From: Sphingomonas sp. Root720
GTDB taxonomy: Bacteria; Pseudomonadota; Alphaproteobacteria; Sphingomonadales; Sphingomonadaceae
Assembly (NCBI RefSeq): GCF_001428605.1
Contig: NZ_LMID01000015.1
Span: 83,591-147,590 of the forward strand
Reading direction: 5' to 3'
Length of the DNA stretch: 64,000 nt
Under the pieces are notes generated by a model that did not search any database, had not been told where the DNA came from, and worked only from the letters and a program-made list of their open reading frames with translations. Shown here piece after piece: positions 1 to 8,025 of the stretch. The position numbers were made by a program, and so were the translations under genes. Every line of letters begins with the position of its first letter. Within the stretch, counting starts at the first letter, position 1.

Positions 1-40
1 GCGCCGGGCGGCCGGCATCCGCCGGCCTTGGCTATCCCGC
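1..40 (+). repeat. Partial copy of a structured dispersed repeat
   Basis: A hairpin with stem GGCCGGC (10-16), loop ATCC (17-20) and stem GCCGGCC (21-27) is followed directly by TTGGCTATCC (28-37) and preceded by GCGCCGG (1-7). The same order (GCGCCGG, hairpin with ATCC loop, TTGGCT-A/T-TCC) occurs in both arms of the inverted repeat at 27380-27600, with different stem bases. Similarity ends after position 37. The copy is cut by the window edge and lies 3' of the M20 amidohydrolase gene. Confidence 0.55.
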
Positions 41-56
41 TTTCGTAAAGGTCCTG

Positions 57-85
57 CCTGGGCCGGGGCGACGCCCCGGCCCAGG
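57..85 (-). terminator. Stem-loop downstream of the M20 amidohydrolase gene
   Basis: A perfect 13-bp stem (57-69 with 73-85) and a 3-nt loop lie 3 bp after the stop of the minus-strand amidohydrolase gene. On the minus strand the stem is followed by CAGGACCTTTACG, so the U-tract is poor. It could be a weak intrinsic terminator or simply a 3'-protective hairpin. Confidence 0.45.
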
Positions 86-88
86 CCG

Positions 89-1375
89 CTACTTCTTCAA
101 CACCGCCAGCGACGCGCTGGTCATCGCCTCGACCGCGGTCGAGATCACCGCCTCGGCGTCGGGTGCCCAGAAGGGGCTGTGGATCGACGGCAGCTGGGTG
201 ATGTCGCCCTTGACCGCGTCCCACTTGTCCTTGCGGACGCCGCCGACCCAGAGGAGCAGCGACTGGATCGAGGTGTCGGCCAGATAATATTCGCTGAAAT
301 CCTCGCCGCCCATCTGCGCGCGGGCGGGGACGACGCGGTCCTTGCCGAAGCGCGCCGTGAACAGCGCGCTCATCCGCGCGGTGATATCATGGGTGTTGAA
401 GGTGGCCGGGGTGTTCTGGTCCTGCAGGGTGACAACCGGCAGCTTGTCGTCGGACATGCCCCCGGCGATCGCCTCCCCCTTCGCGATGCGGGCGATGCCG
501 TCGAGCAGATGCTTGCGCACCTCCGGGGTGTAGGAGCGCACGGTGATCTGGAGCTTGGCATCGGGGGGGATGATGTTGTGCTTGGTGCCGCCCTGGAAGC
601 TGCCGACGGTGACGACGCCCGATTCGAGCGGGTCGGTCTCACGCGAGATCAGCGTCTGCAGCGTCGTCACGATCCGCGCGGCGATGACGATCGGATCCTT
701 GGCGAGGTGCGGATAGGCGCCGTGGCCGCCCTCGCCCTTCACCAGCACGTCGACCGAATCGACATTGGCCATCGCATAGCCGTCGACGATGCCGATCGTG
801 CCCGCCGGCAGCGCCGCCGAATCGTGGAAGGCGATCACGGTCGAGGGCTTGGGGAAGCGGGTGTAGAGCCCGTCCTTCAGCATCGCCCGCGCGCCCGAGC
901 CGATCTCCTCGGCGGGCTGGCCGATCATCACCAGCGTGCCCGACCAGCTGTCCTTCATCGCCGCCATGCGGCGCGCGGTGCCGATCCAGCTCGCCATATG
1001 GGTGTCGTGGCCGCAGGCGTGCATCACGCCGGGGGTTTTGCTGGCATAGGGCAGGCCGGTCTGTTCGGTGACGGGCAGCGCATCCATGTCGGCGCGCAGC
1101 AGCAGCACCGGGCCGGGGCCGTTCTTCAGCACCGCGACGACGCCTGTCCCGCCGACGCCGGTCGTCACCTCGAACCCGGCCTTCTTCGCCTCGGCCGCCA
1201 TGATCCCGGCGCTGCGCCCTTCCTTGAAGCTGAGTTCGGGATTGGTGTGCAGGTCGCGGTAGATCGCGGTCAGGCTGGGCAGGTCGGCCTTCACCGCCTG
1301 CTCGAGCGGATCGGCGTTGGCCGGCATCGAGAGGCCGGCCACGGCCAGGGCCAAGAGGGACGTCAGCTTCTTCAT
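89..1375 (-). CDS. M20 family metallo-amidohydrolase (exported)
   Basis: This 428-residue protein matches the M20D amidohydrolase/carboxypeptidase family (N-acyl-amino-acid or IAA-amino-acid hydrolase type), which hydrolyses N-acylated amino acids using two metal ions. Residues 1-21 look like a signal peptide ending ANA, so it probably acts in the periplasm. Visible family motifs are RADMDALP (94-101), the metal-binding ACGHDTH (120-126, Cys121 and His123), PAEE (154-157) with the catalytic Glu, His184 and a late GGEDFSEY motif. It starts 2 bp after the stop of the upstream DUF4893 lipoprotein gene, so the two are very likely co-transcribed. The natural substrate cannot be read from the sequence. 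Confidence 0.9.
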   Translation of the reverse strand: MKKLTSLLALAVAGLSMPANADPLEQAVKADLPSLTAIYRDLHTNPELSFKEGRSAGIMAAEAKKAGFEVTTGVGGTGVVAVLKNGPGPVLLLRADMDALPVTEQTGLPYASKTPGVMHACGHDTHMASWIGTARRMAAMKDSWSGTLVMIGQPAEEIGSGARAMLKDGLYTRFPKPSTVIAFHDSAALPAGTIGIVDGYAMANVDSVDVLVKGEGGHGAYPHLAKDPIVIAARIVTTLQTLISRETDPLESGVVTVGSFQGGTKHNIIPPDAKLQITVRSYTPEVRKHLLDGIARIAKGEAIAGGMSDDKLPVVTLQDQNTPATFNTHDITARMSALFTARFGKDRVVPARAQMGGEDFSEYYLADTSIQSLLLWVGGVRKDKWDAVKGDITQLPSIHSPFWAPDAEAVISTAVEAMTSASLAVLKK

Positions 1376-1377
1376 TC

Positions 1378-2010
1378 TTACCCCTTCGGTAACAGTTCGA
1401 GGATGTCGATGGTGGATTCCCAGCGCGGATAGGGAAAGGCGATCCGCCAGCGCTGCGACGCGACGCGTTCGACGATGCCGACCATGTCGCGCTCGCCGTC
1501 CCGGCCATAGGGCAGGGGGCGGGTCTCGTCGCCGAGGGTCATCGCGCCCAGGAAGATCATCCGCCGTCCCTCGTCGGGAAAGATGTCGCCCACCGGCCGC
1601 TGCGACCCGTTGAGCTTGGCGAGGTGGAGCCGCCCTTCGAGCGTCGATATCCGGCAGGTGAAATAGGGATAGGCGATATAATCCATCAGGCCCTTGGTCT
1701 GCGCGCCCATCTTGATCACCCGGCAGCTATAGTCGCCCTCCGGCGGCAGCGGATCGTCGAGCGCGGCGTCGGGCTTGAGCAGCGGGCCCTGGGCCGCGAC
1801 CTGCGCGCCGCTACCCGCCGCCGTCGCCTTGTCGAGCCCGGCGATCCAGGCGGTGCGCCAGCGTGCCAGCCGGTCGCGATCGTCGGCGGTGACGATCTGT
1901 CGCCAGTCGTTCGGGCGTGGCTTCGGGCCCTCGCGATCGATCGATTTCGACCCGCAGGCGGCCAATGTCAGCAGCAGGGCACCGGCCAGGCCGATTCGGG
2001 CATGCCGCAA
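1378..2010 (-). CDS. DUF4893 family lipoprotein
   Basis: A predicted 210-residue lipoprotein of unknown function resembling DUF4893 proteins of sphingomonads. I place the start at a TTG (2010-2008) because GAGGAG lies 8 nt upstream. This start gives a compact signal sequence, MRHARIGLAGALLLTLAAC, with a clean lipobox whose lipidated Cys is residue 19. Longer readings place about 20 non-signal residues before it. Four later cysteines or fewer are present, with no catalytic motif I recognise. It precedes the exported M20 amidohydrolase by 2 bp, suggesting a shared envelope role. The DUF assignment is by recall of the family pattern and would need an HMM search. Confidence 0.75.
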   Translation of the reverse strand: MRHARIGLAGALLLTLAACGSKSIDREGPKPRPNDWRQIVTADDRDRLARWRTAWIAGLDKATAAGSGAQVAAQGPLLKPDAALDDPLPPEGDYSCRVIKMGAQTKGLMDYIAYPYFTCRISTLEGRLHLAKLNGSQRPVGDIFPDEGRRMIFLGAMTLGDETRPLPYGRDGERDMVGIVERVASQRWRIAFPYPRWESTIDILELLPKG

Positions 2011-2088
2011 GCGATCGTCTCCTCTCGCCCTTGAAAATGCCAGCCTGCCCGCCCCGTCCCCGCTTGGCAAGCACGCGTTCCGGAACGC

Positions 2089-2874
2089 TTATTGCGCGGT
2101 CCAGCCGCCGTCGATCGACATGTTGGCGCCGGTGATCGACGACGCCTCGTCGCGGCACAGATAGAGCGCCATCGCCGCGACCTGCTCGACCGTCACGAAC
2201 TGCTTGGTCGGCTGGCCCGCGAGCAGCACGTCGTTCATCACCTGCTCGCGGGTCATGCCGCGCGCCTTCATCGTGTCGGGAATCTGATTCTCGACCAGCG
2301 GGGTCCAGACATAGCCCGGGCTGATGCAATTGGCGGTGATGCCGAAGGTCGCCGTCTCCAGCGCGACCGTCTTGGTGAAGCCGGCGAGGCCGTGCTTGGC
2401 GGTGACATAGGCCGACTTGAACGGCGAAGCGGCGAGCGAATGCGCCGACGCGGTCTGGATGATCCGGCCCCAGCGCTTCTCCTTCATCCACGGCACCGCC
2501 AGCCGGGTGGTGTGGAAGGCGCTGCTGAGGTTGAGCGCGATGATCAGGTTCCACTTGTCGACCGGGAATTCCTCGACCGGCGCGACATGCTGCGTGCCCG
2601 CATTGTTGATCAGGACGTCGACCCCGCCGAAGGCGGACGCGGCCTCGGCCATCATCGCCTCGATCTGGTCGACTTTGGTCAGGTCGTGGCCGCTGTAGAG
2701 CGCGCCGGCACCGCTCGCCGCCGCGAGCGCCCTACGCTCGGCCTCGATCGCGGCGGGATCGCCGAAGCCGTTGATCACGACATTGGCGCCCTCGGCGGCC
2801 AGCGCCTTGGCGTAGGCGAGGCCGATGCCGGAGGTGGAGCCGGTGATCAGCGCGGTCTTGCCCATCAGGAACAT
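2089..2874 (-). CDS. bdhA: 3-hydroxybutyrate dehydrogenase (SDR family)
   Basis: A 261-residue classical short-chain dehydrogenase. It has the NAD-binding TGSTSGIG motif (11-18), NNAG (90-93) and the catalytic Ser-Tyr-Lys set with Tyr156 and Lys160 in YVTAK. The regions NAGTQHVAPVEEFP and SISPGYVWTPLVE-like stretches are characteristic of D-3-hydroxybutyrate dehydrogenase, which oxidises 3-hydroxybutyrate to acetoacetate in polyhydroxybutyrate or ketone-body use. It lies 20 bp after the patatin-like phospholipase gene and is probably in the same operon. The start is either ATG 2874 or the ATG three codons later. SDR substrate calls are less certain than the fold. Confidence 0.85.
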   Translation of the reverse strand: MFLMGKTALITGSTSGIGLAYAKALAAEGANVVINGFGDPAAIEAERRALAAASGAGALYSGHDLTKVDQIEAMMAEAASAFGGVDVLINNAGTQHVAPVEEFPVDKWNLIIALNLSSAFHTTRLAVPWMKEKRWGRIIQTASAHSLAASPFKSAYVTAKHGLAGFTKTVALETATFGITANCISPGYVWTPLVENQIPDTMKARGMTREQVMNDVLLAGQPTKQFVTVEQVAAMALYLCRDEASSITGANMSIDGGWTAQ

Positions 2875-2894
2875 GGGGGAAATCTCCGTATCGT

Positions 2895-4031
2895 CTATCG
2901 GTTGGTGAGGTCGAAGGCCGCGGTGCGGCCGTCGTAGATGTTGCGGGCGATCAGTTCGGACCGGGTCATCGTCTCGGCGATCGCGGCGCGGCCGGCGGCG
3001 ATGTGGTCGCGCATCGAGCGCTGCGAGAATTCATAGTCGCGCGCGCCGCCCTCCCAGACGTTGGCGCGGTAGATGAGCTGGACCAGGCTGAGGCTCGCGC
3101 CGCGCGTCCGCGCCCTCAGCGCCTGGACGTCGGGATCGTCGGCCATGCCCGGCGGCAGCTTGTCGAGCAGGCGCGTCACCTGTTCGTGCTCGCGGCGCGT
3201 GCGGATCAGCTGATCGGAGATCTGGCGGGTGCGGCTCGAATAGCGGATCTCCTTCTCCCGCGCGAAGACGTCGAGCATCGTCCGCGGGCGATCGGCCGCC
3301 GAGGGGAAGAGGTCGACCTGGAAGACGAGCATGTCGCCGTCCTGGTGCTCGACGACGTGGCTGAGCGGGGTGTTCGAGACGAGGCCGCCGTCCCACCACA
3401 GCTTGCCGTCGATCTCGACCGGCGGCAGGCCCGGCGGCAGCGCGCCCGACGCCATGATGTGGCGCGCGTCGATCCGGTCGGTCCGGTTGTCGAAGAAGCG
3501 GAAATTGCCGCTCTCCAGCTCGACCGCGCCGACCGAGAGCCGCATCGGCCCGTCGTTGAGCAGGTCCCAGTCGACCAGCGCGTCGAGCGTCTCGGCCAGC
3601 GGCGCGCTGTCGTAGAAGCTGAGCGCGGAGGCGGTGCCGGCCGGGGCCAGCAGCGGAGGAAGCAGCCGGGGACGGAAGAAGCCGGGAACCCCGAAGGCCG
3701 CGACCAGCGCCGCGGCACCCTGGTGCAGCGCCTCGCGGCCATAGTCGCCATCGAACAGGGCGAGCGCGGGTAGGGCCTCGGTGGCGCGATCCCAGAAGGC
3801 ATGGAGCCGTTCGAGCCGCCGCTCGCAGGGATTGCCGGCGATGATCGCCGCGTTGATCGCACCGATCGAGATGCCGGCGACCCAGTCGATCTCTATCCGG
3901 GCGGCGTCGAGCGCCTCGAAGATGCCGACCTGATAGGCGCCGAGCGCCCCGCCGCCCTGCAGCACGAGCGCGACCTGATCCGGCAGCGGCAGGCCGGCGG
4001 CGGCGCGCTTGCTGGGTTTTGCATCGGCCAT
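2895..4031 (-). CDS. Patatin-like phospholipase with C-terminal DUF3734
   Basis: A 378-residue patatin-family acyl hydrolase. The oxyanion-hole motif GGGALGAYQ lies at about 26-34, the nucleophile elbow GISIG at 53-57 (Ser55), and the catalytic Asp in DGG at 214-216, so the Ser-Asp dyad is intact. The last ~100 residues match the DUF3734 extension seen in proteobacterial homologues. No signal peptide is visible, so it is probably cytoplasmic or peripheral. It is the first gene of a two-gene unit with 3-hydroxybutyrate dehydrogenase. That pairing raises the possibility of a role in polyhydroxyalkanoate or lipid turnover, which is inference. ATG 4031 is chosen; an in-frame extension upstream lacks signal-like or conserved sequence. 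Confidence 0.85.
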   Translation of the reverse strand: MADAKPSKRAAAGLPLPDQVALVLQGGGALGAYQVGIFEALDAARIEIDWVAGISIGAINAAIIAGNPCERRLERLHAFWDRATEALPALALFDGDYGREALHQGAAALVAAFGVPGFFRPRLLPPLLAPAGTASALSFYDSAPLAETLDALVDWDLLNDGPMRLSVGAVELESGNFRFFDNRTDRIDARHIMASGALPPGLPPVEIDGKLWWDGGLVSNTPLSHVVEHQDGDMLVFQVDLFPSAADRPRTMLDVFAREKEIRYSSRTRQISDQLIRTRREHEQVTRLLDKLPPGMADDPDVQALRARTRGASLSLVQLIYRANVWEGGARDYEFSQRSMRDHIAAGRAAIAETMTRSELIARNIYDGRTAAFDLTNR

Positions 4032-4088
4032 ATCCTCATAGTGGGCGCGATGCTGCACCGCATCAAGGGCGCGACTCCGCCGCCCGAA

Positions 4089-4129
4089 CAAAAAAGGGCC
4101 GGCCCCGAACCTCGATCCGGGACCGGCCC
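4089..4129 (-). terminator. Intrinsic terminator of the DUF2171 gene
   Basis: On the minus strand a GC-rich stem of 12 pairs (4118-4129 with 4096-4107, one G-U wobble) is followed by six T residues (complement of 4090-4095). It sits about 40 bp after the stop of the DUF2171 gene and before the patatin gene start. Confidence 0.8.
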
Positions 4130-4168
4130 TTCCCTCCAGCGAGGAGACCGATCAGCGGGTGCCCCGGG

Positions 4169-5050
4169 TCAGTAGGTGCCCGGGAAGGCCCGGTTGAGAT
4201 AATGAGGTCCTTCGCCCTTCTCCTCGTCCTTCCAGGCGGCCTGGGCCTGGGCGGCGGTGCGGTTGAGCTTCACCTTGTCGCCGACCTCGGCGATCCACGC
4301 GCAGGGCACCGAATGGTGGCGCCCGCCGGCATCCTCGTCGCTCTTCGTCAGCAGGATGCGGTCGCCGCGGATATGATCGACCTTGCCGATATGGGTGCCG
4401 TCGGAGCCGACGACCTCCTGATGCTCCTGGACATGTCCCAGCGACTGGCGCTGCGACTGGCGATTGCTGCGCCAGCTGCCGAAGTCGTTGTGGAAGCGGC
4501 TCTCATTCTCGCGGCGATAATCTTCATAGTCGCGATCGAGTTCCGCCAGCTGGCGGCGGCGCCAGGCGCGATAATTGGGATCGAGTCCCCAGCCGTCGTG
4601 CGACGATCCGCCGCCGAGGCCCCAGGTGCTGGTCGCGCCAGCGCCCCGGCCGGCGCCATAGTCCGCGCCCGACGGGTTGTAGAAGCCCGAGCCGGCGCTC
4701 GGCCCGCGCGCGTCGCCCGGGTAGGAGCCGGTGTAGCGGCCGCTGTCATAGACGTCGGCGTCGCGGTAGCGGCGGTCATCCTCGCGGTCGCGGAGCCGTT
4801 CGTCCCAGCGGCGGCGGCGTTCGGCTTCCTCGTCGCCGAACCAGGACCGGACCTCGTCGCCGGCCCGGTCGAAGAAGCCGCGATCGTCGTCATAGTCGCG
4901 CGGCCGGTCATAACCGCCGGAGCGCGCCCGGTAGTCGCGATCGCGGTAATCGCGGGGGTCACGATCACGATACTCGTCGCGGTCGCGGGCTCCATATCGC
5001 CGATCGCCATCGTCGCGATAATAGCGGCCGGTGCTGCGTTCATAACCCAT
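4169..5050 (-). CDS. Arg/Asp/Tyr-rich protein with C-terminal DUF2171 domain
   Basis: A 293-residue protein in two parts. Residues 1 to about 125 are low complexity and very rich in Arg, Asp and Tyr (many RDRD and YRDRD runs) with one short SWFGDEE stretch. After a Gly/Ser-rich linker, the last ~80 residues (EHQEVVGSDGTHIGKVDHI to DKVKLN) match the DUF2171 PRC-barrel-like fold. The SD AGGAGG stands 5 nt before ATG 5050. An EcfG-type promoter upstream suggests general stress control, as seen for SWFGD-type proteins of sphingomonads. Function is unknown. The disordered N-terminus may bind nucleic acid or surfaces, which is speculative. Confidence 0.8.
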   Translation of the reverse strand: MGYERSTGRYYRDDGDRRYGARDRDEYRDRDPRDYRDRDYRARSGGYDRPRDYDDDRGFFDRAGDEVRSWFGDEEAERRRRWDERLRDREDDRRYRDADVYDSGRYTGSYPGDARGPSAGSGFYNPSGADYGAGRGAGATSTWGLGGGSSHDGWGLDPNYRAWRRRQLAELDRDYEDYRRENESRFHNDFGSWRSNRQSQRQSLGHVQEHQEVVGSDGTHIGKVDHIRGDRILLTKSDEDAGGRHHSVPCAWIAEVGDKVKLNRTAAQAQAAWKDEEKGEGPHYLNRAFPGTY

Positions 5051-5123
5051 GGCATCCTCCTGCAGTGGATCGAGAAAGGCCGGATCTGTCCGCCGGGGCG
5101 GCGTCCGGTTCGAAGACTGCAAA

Positions 5124-5149
5124 AACGCCGATGCGGCGCGGGCCGTTCC
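5124..5149 (-). promoter_or_regulatory. EcfG-type (general stress sigma) promoter for the DUF2171 gene
   Basis: Read on the minus strand, GGAAC (5149-5145) is separated by 17 bp from CGTT (5127-5124). This matches the alphaproteobacterial EcfG consensus GGAAC-N16/17-CGTT. It lies 74 bp upstream of ATG 5050. Confidence 0.55.
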
Positions 5150-5245
5150 CGTCGTGCGAGGCCAATGGGGGGTGATCGGGGACGGACGGTTCGTCGCAGC
5201 CGAAACGCTTCGGCGCAGTTTCCGGCGCGGGCCGATTTTGGCCTG

Positions 5246-5274
5246 TTGCATCGCGCCCGGGCTGCGGCTAGAGG
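5246..5274 (+). promoter_or_regulatory. Possible sigma-70 promoter of tRNA-Ala
   Basis: TTGCAT (5246-5251) and TAGAGG (5269-5274) are separated by 17 bp and end 15 bp before the tRNA. The -10 is poor, so this is tentative. Confidence 0.35.
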
Positions 5275-5289
5275 AAGCGCCCGGCGTGC

Positions 5290-5365
5290 GGGGCTGTAGC
5301 TCAGATGGGAGAGCGCTGCAATCGCACTGCAGAGGTCAGGGGTTCGATTCCCCTCAGCTCCACCA
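5290..5365 (+). tRNA. tRNA-Ala (anticodon CGC), CCA encoded
   Basis: A complete 76-nt cloverleaf. The acceptor stem GGGGCTG (5290-5296) pairs with CAGCTCC (5355-5361) and contains the G3-U70 wobble that identifies alanine tRNAs. The anticodon stem CTGCA/TGCAG encloses loop ATCGCAC, giving anticodon CGC for codon GCG. The T loop TTCGATT and the encoded CCA (5363-5365) are present. The lasso cluster begins 165 bp downstream, but no second copy of the tRNA 3' end is visible in the window. Confidence 0.97.
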
Positions 5366-5529
5366 CCCCACGCCGTCTCGCCTCTTTGCCACCAATCCCC
5401 GCGCGTCGCGCACCGGGAAGCGCGCCGTCGCCGGCCCGGCGTTCGGCCGGCGTCGCGCGATGTTCCTCTGGCTCCGTATATCCTGCATAGTCGCCCGGCA
5501 GAGGCGGCGTAGCGAATGGAGCCAATGAC

Positions 5530-6765
5530 GTGAATTCGGGGCGGGAGCTGGTCTGGCGACAACCCGGGAAGCCGCGCGTCCAGGCCGCGCGCGCATTCCT
5601 GCCGTTGATGCGGGCGGCCGTCGAATCGAATCCCGACGACATCGAGCTCCTGCTCGATCTCGTGATCGCGCTCCGCAACGCCGGCCGGCAGAGCGAGATC
5701 GTCGACCGGCTCGCGCCGAAGGCCGCATCGCACGGCTTGCCGCCCGAGCTCGCGGTCGAGCTGGGGGCCGCCGCGAACCTTTGCGGCGATACGCGCCGCG
5801 CACGCATGGCCCTGGAAATGGCGATGGACGACGGCGCGCCGGGCCCGATCCTTCGCGATCCGGCCGGTCGCTCGGCGGCCCGCCAGAGAGCGCGCGTCGA
5901 ACTGGCATCGGTTCTCACGGCAGCGGGCCAGCACGACGCGGCCCTACGGGCCGTGACGGCGGCGTTGGACCTGAACCCCCATGACGACGCGGCCCTGTCC
6001 ATGGCGGCGGACCAGATGCTGAAGCAAGGAAGGGCCCCCGCGCTGATCGCCTTGCTGGACGATCTGGAAATGCGGGGCGTGCGATCGGCGATGCTGCTCT
6101 CCTGTCGCGCCAACGCGCTCGGAGCCTGTGGCGCGCATGCCGAACTCGAGCGGCTCGTTTCGCCTTCGCAATGGTGTGTCCAGGCCATGATCGGCCCTGA
6201 CGAGGTCGACAACCGGCGTCTCGCGGAGGTGATCCTGACCCATCCCGCGCTCGTGACCTCGCCCGGCGACCGGCCAACGCGTGGCACCAACCACCGGCTC
6301 GACGCGATCGCCAGTCGCGAAGAGCCCGAGATCCGCGCGATCGTCTCGACGATCCGCCGGCACGTCGACGCCTATGTCGCGGCGCGGCGGGACGTGCCGC
6401 ATCCGCTGATGTCCCACATGCCGGCCGCCGCGGTGCTGCAGGGCTGGGCCCTCGCCACGAACGGGGACGGGCATGAGGCACGGCACATCCATGCCCGGAG
6501 CTGGATAACGGCCGTCTATTATGCCCGCGTGCCCGTCGCGCGGCGCCGGGCGGCGGGCCCGCCGCCGGGGTCGATCGTCTTCGGCCCCTGGCCGTCGGAG
6601 ACCCATCGTTGCGCCGGCGCCTTTCCCGCCTGGCATCTGGAGCCCCGCGAAGGAATGCTGCTGATCTTTCCGTCGTTCATGGCCCACAGCACGGTTCCCT
6701 CCGATGTCGACGAGCCACGACTGTGCGTGACGCTGGACACCATGCCGCAGAGCCTTCCGGCATGA
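5530..6765 (+). CDS. TPR protein with C-terminal 2OG-Fe(II) oxygenase-like domain
   Basis: A 411-residue protein. Residues ~20-215 are helical TPR-like repeats (for example ALRAVTAALDLNPHDDAAL). Residues ~300-405 resemble the putative 2OG-Fe(II) oxygenase family PF13759: HIHARSWITAVYY (319-331) with His319/His321, GSIVFGP (347-353), then IFPSFMAHSTVP with His386 and Arg397. These fit iron and 2-oxoglutarate ligands. Such enzymes hydroxylate or oxidise substrates. The GTG start has GGAG 8 nt upstream. It lies 21 bp before the ATP-grasp gene and opens the lasso region. I infer a peptide-tailoring role, since a related chemistry (CanE hydroxylation of canucin) is known. It could equally be an unrelated neighbour. 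Confidence 0.7.
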   Translation: MNSGRELVWRQPGKPRVQAARAFLPLMRAAVESNPDDIELLLDLVIALRNAGRQSEIVDRLAPKAASHGLPPELAVELGAAANLCGDTRRARMALEMAMDDGAPGPILRDPAGRSAARQRARVELASVLTAAGQHDAALRAVTAALDLNPHDDAALSMAADQMLKQGRAPALIALLDDLEMRGVRSAMLLSCRANALGACGAHAELERLVSPSQWCVQAMIGPDEVDNRRLAEVILTHPALVTSPGDRPTRGTNHRLDAIASREEPEIRAIVSTIRRHVDAYVAARRDVPHPLMSHMPAAAVLQGWALATNGDGHEARHIHARSWITAVYYARVPVARRRAAGPPPGSIVFGPWPSETHRCAGAFPAWHLEPREGMLLIFPSFMAHSTVPSDVDEPRLCVTLDTMPQSLPA

Positions 6766-6786
6766 GGCGCCCCGGAGGATATCCGG

Positions 6787-7968
6787 GTGCCTAGGCTTCG
6801 CAAGGCATGGGCACGCCTGCTGGCCCTTACCCAATATGGCTTTCCCTTCCTTCCCGGCCGCGCATCGACCCCGGTCGAGCGCCTGCGGCGGCTGACGGGG
6901 CCCGGACATCTTCCGAAAGGGCGCCGCCTGTTACGGCACGTGGCGTTCGCGGCAATGCTGTTCGGCTGGCCGGCCGGTGCGCTGCGGACCGCGATGCGGT
7001 CGGCGGCGTCGGGCCCGCGGCATGGCCGGCTCCGCCGCATTCTCGACGCCTGGTGGCTGGCCGTTACCCGCAATGTCCCGCCGTTCGAATATCGGGCCTA
7101 TCGGCTGGACCAGCCCGAAGCCCGGGCCGGGCTGCCCCATTATCTCTTCTGGACCGACCTGCCCGCCATCGCGACGCTCAATGCGCGGCGCGGCGCGGAC
7201 GTGCGCGACGTCCAGGACAAGGCGCGCTTCTCGGCCATCTGTGAGGCGCATGGGCTTCCCGCCATTCCAACCCTCGCGGCCTTCCGGGACGGCCGTCAAA
7301 TCCTGCCCGACCTACCCTTCGCGCCCGAAGAGCCCGATCTGTGGGTGAAGGGGCTGACGGGCAGCGGCGGCCAGGGCGCGGCGCACTGGCGGCGGGAGCG
7401 GGGATCCTATCGCGACGGAAACGGCGTGCGCGTGGCGGTTGCCGACGTCGCCGACCGGATGGCGAAGGAGGACTGCATCGTGCAGCCCAGGATCGCCAAC
7501 CATCCGGCCGTGGCGGACATCACCAACGGCGCGCTGGCCAGCCTGCGCGTCGTCACCGGACTCAGCGAGGGCCGTGCCGTCGCGCTTGCCGCGATGCTCT
7601 ACCTTCCGAGCGGGACCCGGACCACGTCGATTGCCGGGATCGGCTGTGCGATCGACCTCGCCCGCGGCGTCCTGACCCGCGCGCTCGATTTCCGGAACGA
7701 CGCGAGGGAGATCGAGGTCCATCCCGACACGGGAAACGCCATCGTCGGCCGGACGCTGCCCTTCTGGCAAGAGAGCCTGAGGCTGGCCACCGATGCGCAC
7801 CAGCGCGCCTTCGATCGCTTCGTCTTCCTGGGCTGGGATGTCGCGCTGGCCGAGGGGGGCCCGTTGCTCCTCGAAGCGAATGCGGGCTGGAGCGCCCTCC
7901 ATCTGCAACGGTTGAACGGGCCGCTCGGTCTCACCGACTTTTCGCGGATCGTCGATGCCCATATCTGA
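6787..7968 (+). CDS. Sugar-transfer-associated type ATP-grasp protein
   Basis: A 393-residue protein resembling the ATP-grasp family PF14397 found in exopolysaccharide loci. ATP-grasp signatures are DVQDKARF (139-146), the nucleotide-binding Lys in LWVKGLTGSGGQG (about 185-197, Lys188), and the metal-binding end GPLLLEANAGWS (358-369, Glu363 and Asn365). These enzymes join a carboxylate to an amine or thiol through an acyl phosphate. The GTG start follows GGAGG by 8 nt. It is co-transcribed with the oxygenase and converges on the kinase/sulfotransferase operon with only 57 bp between stops. Its substrate is unknown. Ligation to the lasso peptide C-terminus is a guess. Confidence 0.75.
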   Translation: MPRLRKAWARLLALTQYGFPFLPGRASTPVERLRRLTGPGHLPKGRRLLRHVAFAAMLFGWPAGALRTAMRSAASGPRHGRLRRILDAWWLAVTRNVPPFEYRAYRLDQPEARAGLPHYLFWTDLPAIATLNARRGADVRDVQDKARFSAICEAHGLPAIPTLAAFRDGRQILPDLPFAPEEPDLWVKGLTGSGGQGAAHWRRERGSYRDGNGVRVAVADVADRMAKEDCIVQPRIANHPAVADITNGALASLRVVTGLSEGRAVALAAMLYLPSGTRTTSIAGIGCAIDLARGVLTRALDFRNDAREIEVHPDTGNAIVGRTLPFWQESLRLATDAHQRAFDRFVFLGWDVALAEGGPLLLEANAGWSALHLQRLNGPLGLTDFSRIVDAHI

Positions 7969-8025
7969 TCGCGGCATGGTGTTCCCGCCGACGCCGCGTC
8001 ACGGCAGGAAGGGTGGGCTCCGCCG

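Noticed and set aside
5290-5365. tRNA-Ala as an attachment site for a genomic island carrying the lasso genes
   Set aside because: No direct repeat of the tRNA 3' end and no integrase gene are visible in the window; GC content is not clearly different.
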